Assembly (NCBI RefSeq): GCF_000478985.1
Contig: NZ_AWXB01000041.1
Coordinates: 62,001-126,000, forward strand
Source of the DNA: Peptoniphilus sp. BV3C26
GTDB taxonomy: Bacteria > Bacillota > Clostridia > Tissierellales > Peptoniphilaceae
Direction: 5' to 3'
Length of the DNA: 64,000 nt
The translations under genes and the position numbers were made by a program. The notes under the pieces were generated by a model. That model made no database searches. It saw nothing but the letters and a program-made list of their open reading frames with translations, and was not told where the DNA came from. Position 1 is the stretch's first letter. Each line of letters opens with the position of its first letter. This document shows, piece after piece, positions 53,741 to 63,951 of this stretch.

Positions 53741-55825
53741 TTACTCCAATTCAAAGTCTATTGTCCCTGCAATCAAATCTGCTCCTAGACATTTTACTTT
53801 TACCTTATCTCCCATGTGGTAGCTTTTATTACTTTGTGTACTTTTTGCACAAAATTCATTTTCATCATATTCAAAGTACTCGTCCATGGACTGATAGGAC
53901 ACTAAGCCTTCAATTAAATTTTGAAGTTGGACAAATATTCCGAAGTTTGTAACAGATGAGATTATACCTTCAAAAGATTCTCCTATGTGATCTTTCATGT
54001 ATTCAGCCATTTTAACTGCATCCACTTTTCTTTCGGCGCTTTGAGCAACTCTTTCCATCATTGAAGTTTTATCTGCTATTAAAGGCATTAGGGCTTCAAG
54101 ACTTTTTATTCTTTTTTCAGAAAGTCTTCCATGAATTATATCTTTTATTACTCTATGAATTGTAAGGTCCGCATATCTTCTTATAGGTGATGTGAAGTGA
54201 CAATAATATTTTGATGCAAGTCCAAAGTGTTTATCATTTACTTCCGAATATCTTGCCTTTTGCAAACTTCTAAGGGCAAGAGTTGAAACAAAAAGCTCTT
54301 CCGGACTTCCTTCCACTTTTTTTATAAGCTTTTGTATTTCTATAGGTTGCAGTTCTTGTGAAACTTTTACTTTTAAATCTAAATGTCTTATAGCTGCATT
54401 TAGGGTATCGATTTTTTCTTCTTCCGGTTCTTCGTGAATTCTGTATAAAAAGGGAACTTGCATCCAATAATAGGTTTCTGCAACTGTTTCATTGGCAAGT
54501 ATCATAAATTCTTCTATAAGCTTATTGCCTATTCTTCTTTCGCTTATTTTTACTTCAAGAGGGTGGCCTTCCTCGTTAATGACAAACTCATTTTCTGGAA
54601 AGTCAAAATCTATAGCTCCCCTGTCTTCTCTTTTTTTCATTAAAATTTCAGCAAGTTCTTTTCCTAAATCCAGACTTTCATAAAGGCCTTCAAGACTTTC
54701 ATGTTTTATTCCTTTTTCAAGATAGTCACTTACATTATCGTATACCAGTCTTCTTTTAGATTTTATTACAGATTCTTTTATTTCCGATTTTATTACTTTT
54801 CCTTTTTGATCCACTGTCATTAGACAAGATAAGGTGAGCCTTTCAACTCCTTCATTTAAAGAACAAATGCCATTGGAAAGTTCAACTGGAAGCATAGGAA
54901 TTACTTTGTCTATAAGGTAATAGGAATTTCCTCTTTTAAAAGCTTCCTTATCAATATAAGAGGCTTCTTTTACATATTGACTTACATCTGCTATATGAAC
55001 TCCCAAAAAATATGTCCCGTCTGTGTTTTTACAAACTTCTATAGCATCATCAAAGTCTTTTGAATCTTTTCCGTCTATTGTATAAATTGTATGGTCCCTA
55101 AAATCTGCCCTATCCTTTAAAGATTTTTCAGAAATTTCTTGGGGTATATATTTTGCTTCATTTAAAACTTTTTTCGGAAATTTTAAAGGTATATCAAAGC
55201 TTTGAGCTATGGAAAGTATATCTACTCCCGGCTCCCCCACATAACCTAAGATGCCCTTTATTTTTCCTTCAGGGTTTTTATTTTTTTCGGCCCATTTTGT
55301 TATTTTTACTACTACTTTTTGTCCGTCTTGAGCGCCATTTATTTCTTCTTTTGGTATATAAATATCACTACTATATTTAGGATCATCAGGTATTACAAAA
55401 CCATAGTCTTTTGAGGCTTGAAGTACTCCTATTATTTTTTCTTCCCCTCTTTTTATTATTTTTAAAACTTTTCCTTCTGGTTTTTTATCTTTCTGATCCT
55501 TTTTTATTTTTACAAGGACAATATCCTTATTCATGGCAGAATTCATATCTTCTTTTGCAATATAAATGTCCTTTGCCATGTCAGATATTAAAAAGCCAAA
55601 ACCTTTTTCGTTTCCCTGTATTTTTCCTCTTACATATTTAACTCCGTCTACTAAAAAAATCTTTTCATGCTTATCTATAAAAATCTTTCCATCTTTTTCA
55701 AGACCATCAATCATTTTTATAAATTCTTTTCTATTGTATTTATCTACTTGAAAGATTTTAGGAAGTTTTCCCAAACCAACGCCAGGATTTTCTTTAATAT
55801 ATTCTAAAATTTTATCTTCAATCAT
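53741..55825 (-). CDS. rnr: Ribonuclease R
   Basis: 3'-5' exoribonuclease of 694 residues. It has an N-terminal winged helix, two cold-shock OB domains, the RNB catalytic domain with [11 protein letters not shown] and [11 protein letters not shown], and a C-terminal S1 domain ([20 protein letters not shown]). The ATG overlaps the ddl stop as TAATG, and smpB follows. Confidence 0.97.
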   Translation of the reverse strand: MIEDKILEYIKENPGVGLGKLPKIFQVDKYNRKEFIKMIDGLEKDGKIFIDKHEKIFLVDGVKYVRGKIQGNEKGFGFLISDMAKDIYIAKEDMNSAMNKDIVLVKIKKDQKDKKPEGKVLKIIKRGEEKIIGVLQASKDYGFVIPDDPKYSSDIYIPKEEINGAQDGQKVVVKITKWAEKNKNPEGKIKGILGYVGEPGVDILSIAQSFDIPLKFPKKVLNEAKYIPQEISEKSLKDRADFRDHTIYTIDGKDSKDFDDAIEVCKNTDGTYFLGVHIADVSQYVKEASYIDKEAFKRGNSYYLIDKVIPMLPVELSNGICSLNEGVERLTLSCLMTVDQKGKVIKSEIKESVIKSKRRLVYDNVSDYLEKGIKHESLEGLYESLDLGKELAEILMKKREDRGAIDFDFPENEFVINEEGHPLEVKISERRIGNKLIEEFMILANETVAETYYWMQVPFLYRIHEEPEEEKIDTLNAAIRHLDLKVKVSQELQPIEIQKLIKKVEGSPEELFVSTLALRSLQKARYSEVNDKHFGLASKYYCHFTSPIRRYADLTIHRVIKDIIHGRLSEKRIKSLEALMPLIADKTSMMERVAQSAERKVDAVKMAEYMKDHIGESFEGIISSVTNFGIFVQLQNLIEGLVSYQSMDEYFEYDENEFCAKSTQSNKSYHMGDKVKVKCLGADLIAGTIDFELE

Positions 55826-56997
55826 TATAATTTCGCCCCATAAGTGGTTTTATTAAATAGATCTGAATCATAAGAATAAATGTTTTTATTTCTTTGTCCA
55901 TTTCTTTTCTTTCCAAACTCAATAAGTTTTGTTATGAGGTCTGTCATTTTTATTCCCATAGGTTCAAAAAGATAAAAAGAAATTGATCCAGGCAGGGTAT
56001 TGATTTCATTTACATAAACCTTATCCTTATCAACTAAAAAATCCACTCTTGCAACGCCATTTCCGTCTATAGCACAAAATGCTTTTTTAGCAAGATTTTC
56101 TATTTCTTCCTTCATCTCTTGAGAAATTTTAGCCGGTAGATTTTTTTCTTGATTTTTCATTCCTCCACCGCTTTTAGTTTTTCCAGATCCCATATATTTA
56201 TCTTGATAAGATAAAAAGTCCTTCCATCCTAAGGGTTCTTCACAAAGGGAAGTTATAAGGTCATTTTCATAACCTAAAACAGCACAGTTTATTTCTCTTG
56301 GGCTTTCTACAGCTTTTTCAACTAAGATTTTTCTATCATAATTTTTGGCAACTTCTATAGCTTCTATAAAAGAAGCTCTGTCCTTTGCCTTTGAAATTCC
56401 TACACTTGAGCCTAAGTTTGCAGGCTTTACAAAAAGAGGATAGCCTATTTTTTCAGCTTTTTCTATGATTTGGTCTTCATTAAAACCATCTCTGTAAAAA
56501 TAAAAATAATCAGTCATGGGAATATTAAAAGAGCCGAAAACTTTTTTCATAAGAACCTTGTCCATACCCACTGCAGCTGCTGAAACTCCGCAACCTATAT
56601 AGGGTATTCCAATAAGTTCAAAAAGTCCTTGGATGCATCCATCTTCTCCAAAAGTTCCGTGAAGGGCAATAAATACTCCGTCTATTTTTTTATAAATTTG
56701 AGTCGATTCAGTCTTTTTACTAAAAAGTCCTCCCTTTTCTTCCACTTGGGTATAAAGATTAAAATCTTTATAAATGGGCTTAAAAAATACTTCTTGAGTA
56801 TTTTCAAATCTCTTATGTTTTATATTTCCGAAATCTTTAAGACCCTCTCCGCTTAAGAATTTACCGTCTTTTGTAATCAAAATAGGAATTGGATTAAATT
56901 TTGTCCTATCCATATTTTCCACAACTTGCATCCCCGTTATTACGGAAACTTCATGTTCTACGCTTCTTCCCCCAAAAATAACTGCAATATTTTCCAT
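55825..56997 (-). CDS. ddl: D-alanine-D-alanine ligase
   Basis: ATP-grasp ligase making D-Ala-D-Ala for peptidoglycan; 390 residues. FGGRSVEHEVSVITG at the N-terminus and VNEINTLPGSISFYLFEP at the C-terminus are signatures. ALHGTFGEDG and KPANLGSSVGISK bind ligands and ATP. The extended loop near residues 80-110 makes it longer than E. coli DdlB. Followed by rnr. Confidence 0.95.
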   Translation of the reverse strand: MENIAVIFGGRSVEHEVSVITGMQVVENMDRTKFNPIPILITKDGKFLSGEGLKDFGNIKHKRFENTQEVFFKPIYKDFNLYTQVEEKGGLFSKKTESTQIYKKIDGVFIALHGTFGEDGCIQGLFELIGIPYIGCGVSAAAVGMDKVLMKKVFGSFNIPMTDYFYFYRDGFNEDQIIEKAEKIGYPLFVKPANLGSSVGISKAKDRASFIEAIEVAKNYDRKILVEKAVESPREINCAVLGYENDLITSLCEEPLGWKDFLSYQDKYMGSGKTKSGGGMKNQEKNLPAKISQEMKEEIENLAKKAFCAIDGNGVARVDFLVDKDKVYVNEINTLPGSISFYLFEPMGIKMTDLITKLIEFGKKRNGQRNKNIYSYDSDLFNKTTYGAKL

Positions 56998-57000
56998 TTT

Positions 57001-58524
57001 TTACTCCTCATAAGTATCCGGCAAATCATTTTCAAAAAGCACAACATCATTTGGTCTTGTGATTTTTGAAAGCTCAGACATTGCTTGATTTAAATTCTTT
57101 ACAACTATAATTTTATCACTTTCAACTCCCATTTCCTCGAGACCTCTTTTAATAGGAGCTGTTCTTTTTATACCAACAAGAATGGAATAGTCGCAGACAT
57201 CAGCCATAACTTTTCCTATCTTATAATTTTCCTCTTCTTCCATATCTCCCAGTTCAACCATACCGGGAGTTATAATTATCTTTCGTCCATTTTTAAAGGC
57301 ACCTAAGACTTTTAAAGCGGCACGAAAACCTACAGGGTTTGAATTAAAAGCATCATCTATAACTATTACTCCATTTCCTCCCCCTTCAATTAAATTAAGT
57401 CTATGTTCAACGGGTTCTACTTTTTTTATTCCATTCACAACTTCTTCAAGGCTCATTCCTAAAGTAAGAGCGGCTCCTGCAGCTCCCAGTAAATTTTGAA
57501 TTGAATGTTCTCCCAAAAGTTTTGTTGTGCAAGGAAGAGATTTACCTTCATAGCTTAAATCAAAGCTTGAACCCCTTTCATCCAGGACTATATTTTCAGC
57601 CTTTAAACTTAATTTTTCATTGTCTTTTAAACCGTATCTTATAGTCTTTTTTAAAGTTTTATCTGCAAGAGGCTTTACATAGTCGTTGTCATAATTAAAA
57701 ATTGCAGTCCCATCTTCCGGAAGATTTTCAATTAATTCATACTTTGTCTTTTGTATATTTTCAATGGTCTTGAAAGATTGCATGTGAGTAGGCCCTACTG
57801 CAGTTAAAATTCCAATATCAGGCATAACAAGTTTTGCACACTCATCTATTTCTCCAGGTTTATAGGCTCCCATTTCAGCAATAAAAATCTGACTTTCCTC
57901 TTCTAGGTCATTATTTATAACCTTTGAAAGTCCCATGGGGGTGTTGTAAGAAGAAGGTGAATTTTGTACCTTAAACTTTTCCCTTAAAATTGTTTCCAAA
58001 TAAAATTTTACACTGGTCTTTCCAAAAGAACCTGTGATGCCCACTACTTTAAGACCATTTTTTTTATATTTTATTATTTTTTCCTGAGCGGATTTATAAA
58101 ATCCCATATTAATTTTCTTTTCTAAAGGACTTCTTATTCCATTGGCAATTAAAAGAATTAAGGGTTGAATAAGAGCTATCAATAAAACAAGAACAATTAT
58201 TACAAGACCTAAGTCATTGAATTTTGCAAATAAAAGACCCAAAACTCCTGCAAAAAGAACTGAATTTATAAATAAAAATAGTTTATATAACCTCTTTGCC
58301 CTGTCAGTCATCACAAGGGGAGTTTTTGCATCTGTAGTATTTGTAAAAGAAAAAACCTTATTTAAATTTTCTTTAAGCCATATAGCAAATTTAGAATTGT
58401 TATATTCTTCAATTTGCAACATATTAAGCATGTATCTTCCCCTTGCCAGGCATAATAAATAACCTAAAAAAACATATACCAAGTAAAGAGTAAGACGTAA
58501 TATATCTAAAATTCCAAAATTCAT
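57001..58524 (-). CDS. murF: MurF-like UDP-MurNAc-tripeptide:D-Ala-D-Ala ligase with N-terminal membrane anchor
   Basis: Mur ligase of 507 residues. The ATP loop GITGSFGKTSVK is near residue 165, followed by SPSSYNTPMGLSK, FIAEMGAYKPGEI and DDAFNSNPVGF as ligase motifs. The first 140 residues hold three hydrophobic segments instead of the usual MurF substrate domain (PF01225), so the enzyme is probably membrane-bound. It sits directly upstream of ddl, whose product it uses. MurF function is inferred; a specialised Mur ligase is the alternative. Confidence 0.82.
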   Translation of the reverse strand: MNFGILDILRLTLYLVYVFLGYLLCLARGRYMLNMLQIEEYNNSKFAIWLKENLNKVFSFTNTTDAKTPLVMTDRAKRLYKLFLFINSVLFAGVLGLLFAKFNDLGLVIIVLVLLIALIQPLILLIANGIRSPLEKKINMGFYKSAQEKIIKYKKNGLKVVGITGSFGKTSVKFYLETILREKFKVQNSPSSYNTPMGLSKVINNDLEEESQIFIAEMGAYKPGEIDECAKLVMPDIGILTAVGPTHMQSFKTIENIQKTKYELIENLPEDGTAIFNYDNDYVKPLADKTLKKTIRYGLKDNEKLSLKAENIVLDERGSSFDLSYEGKSLPCTTKLLGEHSIQNLLGAAGAALTLGMSLEEVVNGIKKVEPVEHRLNLIEGGGNGVIVIDDAFNSNPVGFRAALKVLGAFKNGRKIIITPGMVELGDMEEEENYKIGKVMADVCDYSILVGIKRTAPIKRGLEEMGVESDKIIVVKNLNQAMSELSKITRPNDVVLFENDLPDTYEE

Positions 58525-59297
58525 TTAATTTCTCCTAAATAAGATCTAAGAACAGGACCGAAAGAATTAAAATCATCAAGATAAGAGTAGTGCCCCCCAT
58601 CTAAAACCACAAGTCCTGAATTTTTTATTTTTTTATTAAAAACCTCCCCCATATAAAGAGGAGTTGCATCGTCATTTTTGCCCCATATTAAAAGAGTATC
58701 TGCCTTAATTTTTTCAAAATAAGACTCCGTAGACTCATTTACAACTTTTACAAAAATTTTTCTCATTATTCCCTGAGCCGCATTATAATCATCGGAACCG
58801 CGAGATTTTTTAAAACTTTCCAGTTTTTTTTCTCCAATAAAGGGTTTAAAAATCCTGTAAATATTTTTCATAAGCTTATAGGAATAAACTTTAAAATAAT
58901 AGTCAAAAGTTCTCTTAGGTAAAACCCCTGAAGCATCAATTAAAACCAGCCCCTTAACTTTTTCCGGATACTTTGCGGCAAAAATGCTTAAAGTTTTTCC
59001 GCCAAAGGAATGACCTATAAAACTTGCAGATTTTAAATTTAACTTATCTAAAATTTTTTTTAAAAATTCACTATATTCATAAGTGCCCCAGACTTCATTA
59101 GGCGCATCAGAAGCCCCAAATCCAGGTGCATCATAAGCAAAGACATATCTATCTTCAATTAAATTAAAAATTGGCATTATAGACTCGATATAGGCGCCCC
59201 AGCCATGTAAAATTATAAGGGCATCATCTTTATTTTTATCTCCCTTATCAATATAGGCAATATTTATATCATCTATTTTTAAATTTTTCTTAATCAT
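58521..59297 (-). CDS. Alpha/beta hydrolase
   Basis: A 258-residue alpha/beta hydrolase. Nucleophile elbow IGHSFGGKT, acid LIWGKNDDATP, His in LDGGHYSYLDD. Substrate unknown. Overlaps murF by 4 nt and the preceding small protein by 4 nt, in the same operon as the wall genes. Confidence 0.9.
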   Translation of the reverse strand: MIKKNLKIDDINIAYIDKGDKNKDDALIILHGWGAYIESIMPIFNLIEDRYVFAYDAPGFGASDAPNEVWGTYEYSEFLKKILDKLNLKSASFIGHSFGGKTLSIFAAKYPEKVKGLVLIDASGVLPKRTFDYYFKVYSYKLMKNIYRIFKPFIGEKKLESFKKSRGSDDYNAAQGIMRKIFVKVVNESTESYFEKIKADTLLIWGKNDDATPLYMGEVFNKKIKNSGLVVLDGGHYSYLDDFNSFGPVLRSYLGEIK

Positions 59298-59704
59298 TTC
59301 AAATCTTCTTCATCAATGTAGATGTAGCTTTCTCTTTTATTTTCCTTATTGTAATTTTCTTCAAAGTGTTTGGAATTAACATCTAAGTTGTCGTCACTTA
59401 TATCTGATTCCTGCATTGCCAATTTTAAAGAATTTTCAAGAGCCATTATTCTCGCAAGAATAGGTTCAATTTTAAGGGCAAGACCATCAAGATCAACTTC
59501 TTTATTATTATAAAACTTATCATAATAAAGTCTTCCCAATTCTTCATATGTATCTTTCAGTTTTTTTTCTTCTTTAACAATTTCCAAACGAATTTTACCG
59601 GTTTTCTTTATTTTTTTTGCATTATTTTTTAAATTCACACTTATTCCTTGAAGACTTTCAGTGATATCTCCCAAATTGTTAAAAAGTTCATCTAATAAAC
59701 CCAT
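59294..59704 (-). CDS. Hypothetical protein with helical N-terminus, 136 aa
   Basis: Not recognised as a named family. The first 100 residues are predicted helical and charged (KLKDTYEELGRLYYDKFYN), the tail acidic. GAGAGGTG precedes the ATG. First gene of the operon containing the hydrolase, murF, ddl, rnr and smpB. Confidence 0.75.
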   Translation of the reverse strand: MGLLDELFNNLGDITESLQGISVNLKNNAKKIKKTGKIRLEIVKEEKKLKDTYEELGRLYYDKFYNNKEVDLDGLALKIEPILARIMALENSLKLAMQESDISDDNLDVNSKHFEENYNKENKRESYIYIDEEDLK

Positions 59705-59785
59705 AATTCACCTCTCTATCATTATATCAAAAATAAAACTTTTTAAAAATATTTAAGATGGGTATCATTAATTTAGGAGGTAATT

Positions 59786-60025
59786 ATGGAAAATTTAAGA
59801 TTATATGTAAGAACAGTTTGTCCTTTTTGCAGAAAGGTAGAAAAATTTCTTGAAGAAAAAAATATAAGTGCAGTTGAAATAATAAACATTGATGAAGATA
59901 AGGAAGCTGAAAAGTTTTTAGTTGAAAAGGGTGGCAAACGCCAAGTGCCTTGTCTTTTCATTGGAGATAAGCCCATGTATGAATCCATGGACATTATAAA
60001 TTATTTAAAAGAAACTTTTGCTTAA
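59786..60025 (+). CDS. Glutaredoxin-like thioredoxin-fold protein
   Basis: A 79-residue protein with redox motif CPFC at residues 10-13 and the conserved cis-Pro segment KRQVPCLFIGD plus YESMDIINYL. Resembles NrdH/glutaredoxin-like thiol reductants. GGAGG precedes the ATG. Monocistronic. Confidence 0.92.
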   Translation: MENLRLYVRTVCPFCRKVEKFLEEKNISAVEIINIDEDKEAEKFLVEKGGKRQVPCLFIGDKPMYESMDIINYLKETFA

Positions 60026-60030
60026 TTAAA

Positions 60031-60063
60031 AAACCCTAAAATACTAAAAAAATTTTAGGGTTT
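60031..60063. terminator. Bidirectional terminator
   Basis: Stem AAACCCTAAAAT/ATTTTAGGGTTT with a 9-nt loop, T-run on the plus strand; lies between glutaredoxin and the broken amidase gene. Confidence 0.8.
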
Positions 60064-60066
60064 TTT

Positions 60067-61059
60067 TTAATTACTTTTTATTATGGGAGAATAAAATTTT
60101 ACATCTAATTTTTCTGGGATTATCTCATTTAATTTTGCCAAGGTGTGGGCTGAATATTTTATTAAAATCGTGTCATTATAAGTTATTAATCCTACATGGG
60201 AAAAATTGTTCCAATATACAACTGAACCTTCCACTGCAAGAGATCTGTTTTTTATTAGGCCATGAATATTATTTTTTTCAAGATATTTAACCAAGCCTGT
60301 TTTTTCTCTTCCATAACCTGTAGAAATATAATTTATATGTTGAGGTTTAAAATCCTCATTTTCTTTAAGGCCTCCTGCAACTAAACATTGGGACACAAAA
60401 TTTGCACAATCATTTTGGTATTGTGGCTCTCTATTCCAATTTTCTCTACAATATTTTACCGACTTATCCAAATTAAAGACTGGTTTTTTAAAATAAGCAA
60501 AGGATTTTACCGCCCTTTGACCCCTTTTATACAAAATATCATCATCTATTTTCAGATTTGTTATGGGCAGATAATCTTTATTTTTCTTAAGTTTTAAATC
60601 TTCCACCTTATTTTTTCCATAGGGCAAAAAGAAATTTATACTTGTTTCTTGATTTTTATTATAATTTTTATTTGCTAAGCTCAGAAGGTATTTTTTTATA
60701 TTTTAAAAACTGGGGATCTTTTATTTTGCTGTCCTCTAAAGCTTTAAAAAATGGTAAGTCTTCCGGCTTTTTATTAAGGGTCATTTTAAAGTTTCCAGTA
60801 AAACTTATCCCTCCATCTTCTTCTTTTATTTTTTTATTTTTATATTTTTAAGGTCATAATAAGCCTTATAATTTTCTTTTAAATACTTTTCAAGAGGCTC
60901 TTTTAAATCTTTAAGGACTTTATGATTTTCTTTTCCTATATGTAAAAAATTTAAATTTCCTCTTTGTAAAAATCTTCCAGCATTTAAAATGAGAAAAATT
61001 AAAAATATTAAAAAGATTAATCTTATTATTGTTTTAAATATAAATTTTATAAATTTCAT
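60067..61059 (-). pseudogene. Membrane-anchored amidase-domain protein, broken by two homopolymer frameshifts
   Basis: One gene spread over three frames. ATG 61059 (after GGAGGG) encodes a signal anchor (FIFKTIIRLIFLIFLIFL) and a soluble N-domain until TAA at 60826 in an A7 run; one more A continues to KEEDGGISFTGNFKMTL. A second shift, in the A7 run near 60688-60698, is needed to reach the C-terminal amidase-6-type domain (DCANFVSQCLVAGGL, with the Cys, and FSHVGLIT, with the His). The intact product would be about 330 residues, anchored in the membrane. Confidence 0.7.
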
Positions 61060-61144
61060 ATTTTCCCTCCACAAATAATATAACTTAGAGAATTTAAATA
61101 TTTGTGAATTAAATCTTAAGAAAATATAAAATCTTATTAAAAAA

Positions 61145-61170
61145 AAAGAAGGCTTTAAAAAACCTTCTTT
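61145..61170 (-). terminator. Terminator of arcC
   Basis: Stem AAAGAAGG/CCTTCTTT on the minus strand, followed by a T-run. Confidence 0.8.
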
Positions 61171-61181
61171 TAAAAATTATA

Positions 61182-62120
61182 TTAATTATTAACTATTGTT
61201 GTTCCTGTCTTGCCAGCAATTCCGTCTTTTGCAGATTCAAGGCTTGTGATTAGTGCCTTGTTTCCTTTTTTAGAGTTTACAAAGCTTAGTGCTGCTTCTA
61301 CTTTTGGAAGCATTGAACCAGGTGCAAATTCTCCTGCTTCAATATATTTGTGTGCATCTGCTATTGTAAGTTCGTTTAACCATTCTTGATCTGGCTTTCC
61401 AAATCTTATGGCAACTTTTTCTACTGCTGTTAAAATTACAAGCATATCAGCATCTACAAGTTCTGCAAGTTTTGCTGATGTGAAGTCTTTGTCTATTACT
61501 GCTGCTACTCCTTCAAGTTGTCCGTCTTTTTTAATAACGGGGATTCCTCCTCCGCCACCGGCTATTACTACTTGATTTGCTTTTAAAATTGCATTTATTG
61601 ATGCTTTTTCTACTATATCAACAGGCTTTGGTGATGCTACAACTCTTCTGTAACCTCTTCCTGCGTCTTCTTTAAAGGTATATCCTTTTTCAGCTACTAT
61701 TTTATCAGCTTCTTCTTTTGAGTAGAATGATCCTATTGGTTTTGTAGGATTTGAAAAAGCAGGATCCTTTTCATCTACTAAAACTTGTGTTACTAAAGTT
61801 ACTACAGATTTATCAACTTTTCTTTTTGCAAGTTCATTTTCAATTGCATTTTGAAGATGATAGCCAATGTATCCTTGACTCATTGCTCCACATTCAGGGA
61901 AAGGCATAGCAGGTGTTTTTGCTGCTGATTCGCTTGCTGCTGTCATTGCAAGATTAATCATACCTACTTGAGGACCGTTTCCATGTCCTATTACAACTTC
62001 ATTTCCTGCTTCAATTAAATCTACTATTGATTCAGCAGTTATTTTTACTGCTTCTTTTTGTTCTTCAGGCGTATTTCCAAGTGCATTTCCGCCAAGTGCA
62101 AGTACTATTCTTTTGCCCAT
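61182..62120 (-). CDS. arcC: Carbamate kinase
   Basis: Makes ATP from carbamoyl phosphate, the last step of arginine/citrulline or purine-derived fermentation; 312 residues. LALGGNALG, GHGNGPQVG and AGGGGIPV are family motifs, as is IDKDFTSAKLAE. GAGGTGA fixes the ATG at 62120; an upstream GTG lies in the Shine-Dalgarno. It is alone here, with no arcA or arcB. Confidence 0.95.
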   Translation of the reverse strand: MGKRIVLALGGNALGNTPEEQKEAVKITAESIVDLIEAGNEVVIGHGNGPQVGMINLAMTAASESAAKTPAMPFPECGAMSQGYIGYHLQNAIENELAKRKVDKSVVTLVTQVLVDEKDPAFSNPTKPIGSFYSKEEADKIVAEKGYTFKEDAGRGYRRVVASPKPVDIVEKASINAILKANQVVIAGGGGGIPVIKKDGQLEGVAAVIDKDFTSAKLAELVDADMLVILTAVEKVAIRFGKPDQEWLNELTIADAHKYIEAGEFAPGSMLPKVEAALSFVNSKKGNKALITSLESAKDGIAGKTGTTIVNN

Positions 62121-62153
62121 TTTATTCACCTCATATTATTTTTTAAAATGTAA

Positions 62154-62181
62154 TAAACCGATTGAATTATTAATCGGTTTA
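62154..62181. promoter_or_regulatory. Palindrome upstream of arcC, possible operator
   Basis: TAAACCGATT and AATCGGTTTA form a perfect 10-bp inverted repeat 34 nt upstream of the arcC ATG. On the plus strand it is followed by TTTTT, but no plus-strand gene precedes it, so an operator is more likely than a terminator. The rest of 62182-62419 is AT-rich with nothing clear. Confidence 0.4.
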
Positions 62182-62419
62182 TTTTTATGAAAACATTTTA
62201 ATTATCTTTTTTACATTTATATTATATTAAAAATATTAAAATTTTTCTTTCTTATTCTTTAAAATACTTATTGTTTGCAATTTTTTGGTATTAAATACAA
62301 AAATATTTTATGTTTTTCTCTGATTTTTTATTTTTTCCTAATTTTATTCTTAGGAAATCGTCTTTTTATTTTGTTTTAATTTTTTATTTTTGGATAAATT
62401 TATTACGAAAGGAGTTTTT

Positions 62420-63001
62420 ATGAAAGATTTAATAATTTTACTTGCAGAAGGTTTTGAGGAAGTGGAAGCTCTCACTGTTTTAGACATGGCAAGAAGAGCA
62501 AATCTTATTTGTGATTTAGTTTCAACGGAAAAGGAACTTCTTGTTTTAAGCTCCCATAATGTTAAAATTAAGGCTGATAAGTTGTTGGAAGATATAAATC
62601 CCAATCATTACAGGGCTCTTTATATTCCTGGCGGTCTTCCTGGAGCTGTGAATTTATCAGAAAATAAAAAGGTCCTTAACTTAATAAAAGACTTTTATGA
62701 AGACGGAAAACTTGTTTGTGCAATTTGTGCCGGCCCTATTGCTTTAGATAAGGCAGGACTTTTAAAAGACAAAAGTTTTACATGTTTTCCCGGATTTCAA
62801 GAAAATTTAAGTATTAAAAATCCAAAAGATCTTCCAATCTGCATTGATGATAATATGGTAACTGCCATGGGCCCCGGTCTTGCAATTGCCATGGGAATGA
62901 AAATTGTTGAGCTTTTAAAAAATAAAGCTGAAATGGAAACGATGGCTCAGGGATTTTTAATTCCAAAGCTCCGTCAATTTATAAAAGACGATTTAATTTA
63001 A
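62420..63001 (+). CDS. DJ-1/PfpI family protein
   Basis: A 193-residue class-I glutamine-amidotransferase-like fold. LLAEGFEEVEALTVLDMARRA opens the domain with the conserved Glu, and CAICAGPIAL contains the nucleophilic elbow Cys. MAAGPG-like segment TAMGPGLAIAMGM follows. Function could be deglycase or protease-like; not decided. GAAAGGAG sets the ATG. Confidence 0.92.
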   Translation: MKDLIILLAEGFEEVEALTVLDMARRANLICDLVSTEKELLVLSSHNVKIKADKLLEDINPNHYRALYIPGGLPGAVNLSENKKVLNLIKDFYEDGKLVCAICAGPIALDKAGLLKDKSFTCFPGFQENLSIKNPKDLPICIDDNMVTAMGPGLAIAMGMKIVELLKNKAEMETMAQGFLIPKLRQFIKDDLI

Positions 63002-63009
63002 ATTTAAAA

Positions 63010-63037
63010 AAATAATGCTTCAAATGAAGCATTATTT
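63010..63037 (+). terminator. Terminator of the DJ-1 gene (overlaps the lipid-kinase end)
   Basis: Stem AAATAATGCTTC/GAAGCATTATTT with a 4-nt loop, followed by TAT-rich sequence. Confidence 0.75.
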
Positions 63038-63943
63038 TATTTGGTTTTTATTTTTTAAATTTGCAAGGATAGCAAATTTTAAATTTTCTTTATTTAATTT
63101 TAAATTAAATTCTCTATCTTTTAAAAGCTCTCCATCAATATTTAAATTAATTTCTTCTGGGAGTTCAATTTTTACATTTTCCGCCTTAAAGATTTTAATT
63201 TTATCTTCATTAAAAATTTGACCTTTTTTATATTTAGGTATAAGTCTTATAATTTCAGGAACTTTTAAAAATTCCGCTAAGACTATTTCCATTTTACCGT
63301 CATTTAAAATACTATTAGGCGCAGGATTAAATCCTCCTCCATAATAAGATCCGTTACAAAAAGCACAAAGAGTATATGTCCCCTCAATTATTTTTTCATC
63401 TATAAACATTTTTATTTTTTGTCCCCTATTGTTAAACAATACTTTTAAAGTTGCAAGGTCATAAATCCTTTTTCCTAAAAATTTATATTTTTTTGCATAT
63501 TCCCTTGCATATTCTAAAACTCTTGTATCCAGGCCCGTTGATGCAATATTTATAGATGTATGAGTTTTATTTATTTCTATTGTGTCTATTTTTTTTATTT
63601 GCGGATTTATTAAGTCGTCTAAGGTGAATTTTTCATAATCAAATATTTTCGAAAAATCATTTGCCGTTCCCATTGGTATAAGTCCCAAGGCTATATTTGT
63701 ATTTTTTAAAACATTTGCTATTTCAGATAGGGTTCCATCTCCGCCGCAAGCATAAACTATTCCCTCTTTATTTTCAAGGGCAAATTTTTTTGCCGCCCTT
63801 CTTCCATGATTTTCATCTTCTGTAAAAACAAATTGGCAATTTTCTATTAAAGACTTTTTTATAAAAAAATCTTTAATTTCTCTATGGAACTTATTAAAAT
63901 CATTTTTCCCGGCTTTTGTACTATATATAAATAAATATTTCAT
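63032..63943 (-). CDS. YegS/DgkB-like lipid kinase
   Basis: Diacylglycerol-kinase-fold enzyme of 303 residues. YACGGDGTLSEIANVL is the nucleotide-binding motif, and LIPMGTANDFSKIF is the second catalytic segment. Phosphorylates diacylglycerol or related lipid. Ends within the DJ-1 terminator. Confidence 0.93.
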   Translation of the reverse strand: MKYLFIYSTKAGKNDFNKFHREIKDFFIKKSLIENCQFVFTEDENHGRRAAKKFALENKEGIVYACGGDGTLSEIANVLKNTNIALGLIPMGTANDFSKIFDYEKFTLDDLINPQIKKIDTIEINKTHTSINIASTGLDTRVLEYAREYAKKYKFLGKRIYDLATLKVLFNNRGQKIKMFIDEKIIEGTYTLCAFCNGSYYGGGFNPAPNSILNDGKMEIVLAEFLKVPEIIRLIPKYKKGQIFNEDKIKIFKAENVKIELPEEINLNIDGELLKDREFNLKLNKENLKFAILANLKNKNQIK

Positions 63944-63951
63944 AACATTTT

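Noticed and set aside
62154-62185. Palindrome before arcC as a plus-strand terminator
   Set aside because: No plus-strand gene ends upstream of it; the position fits an operator for arcC better.
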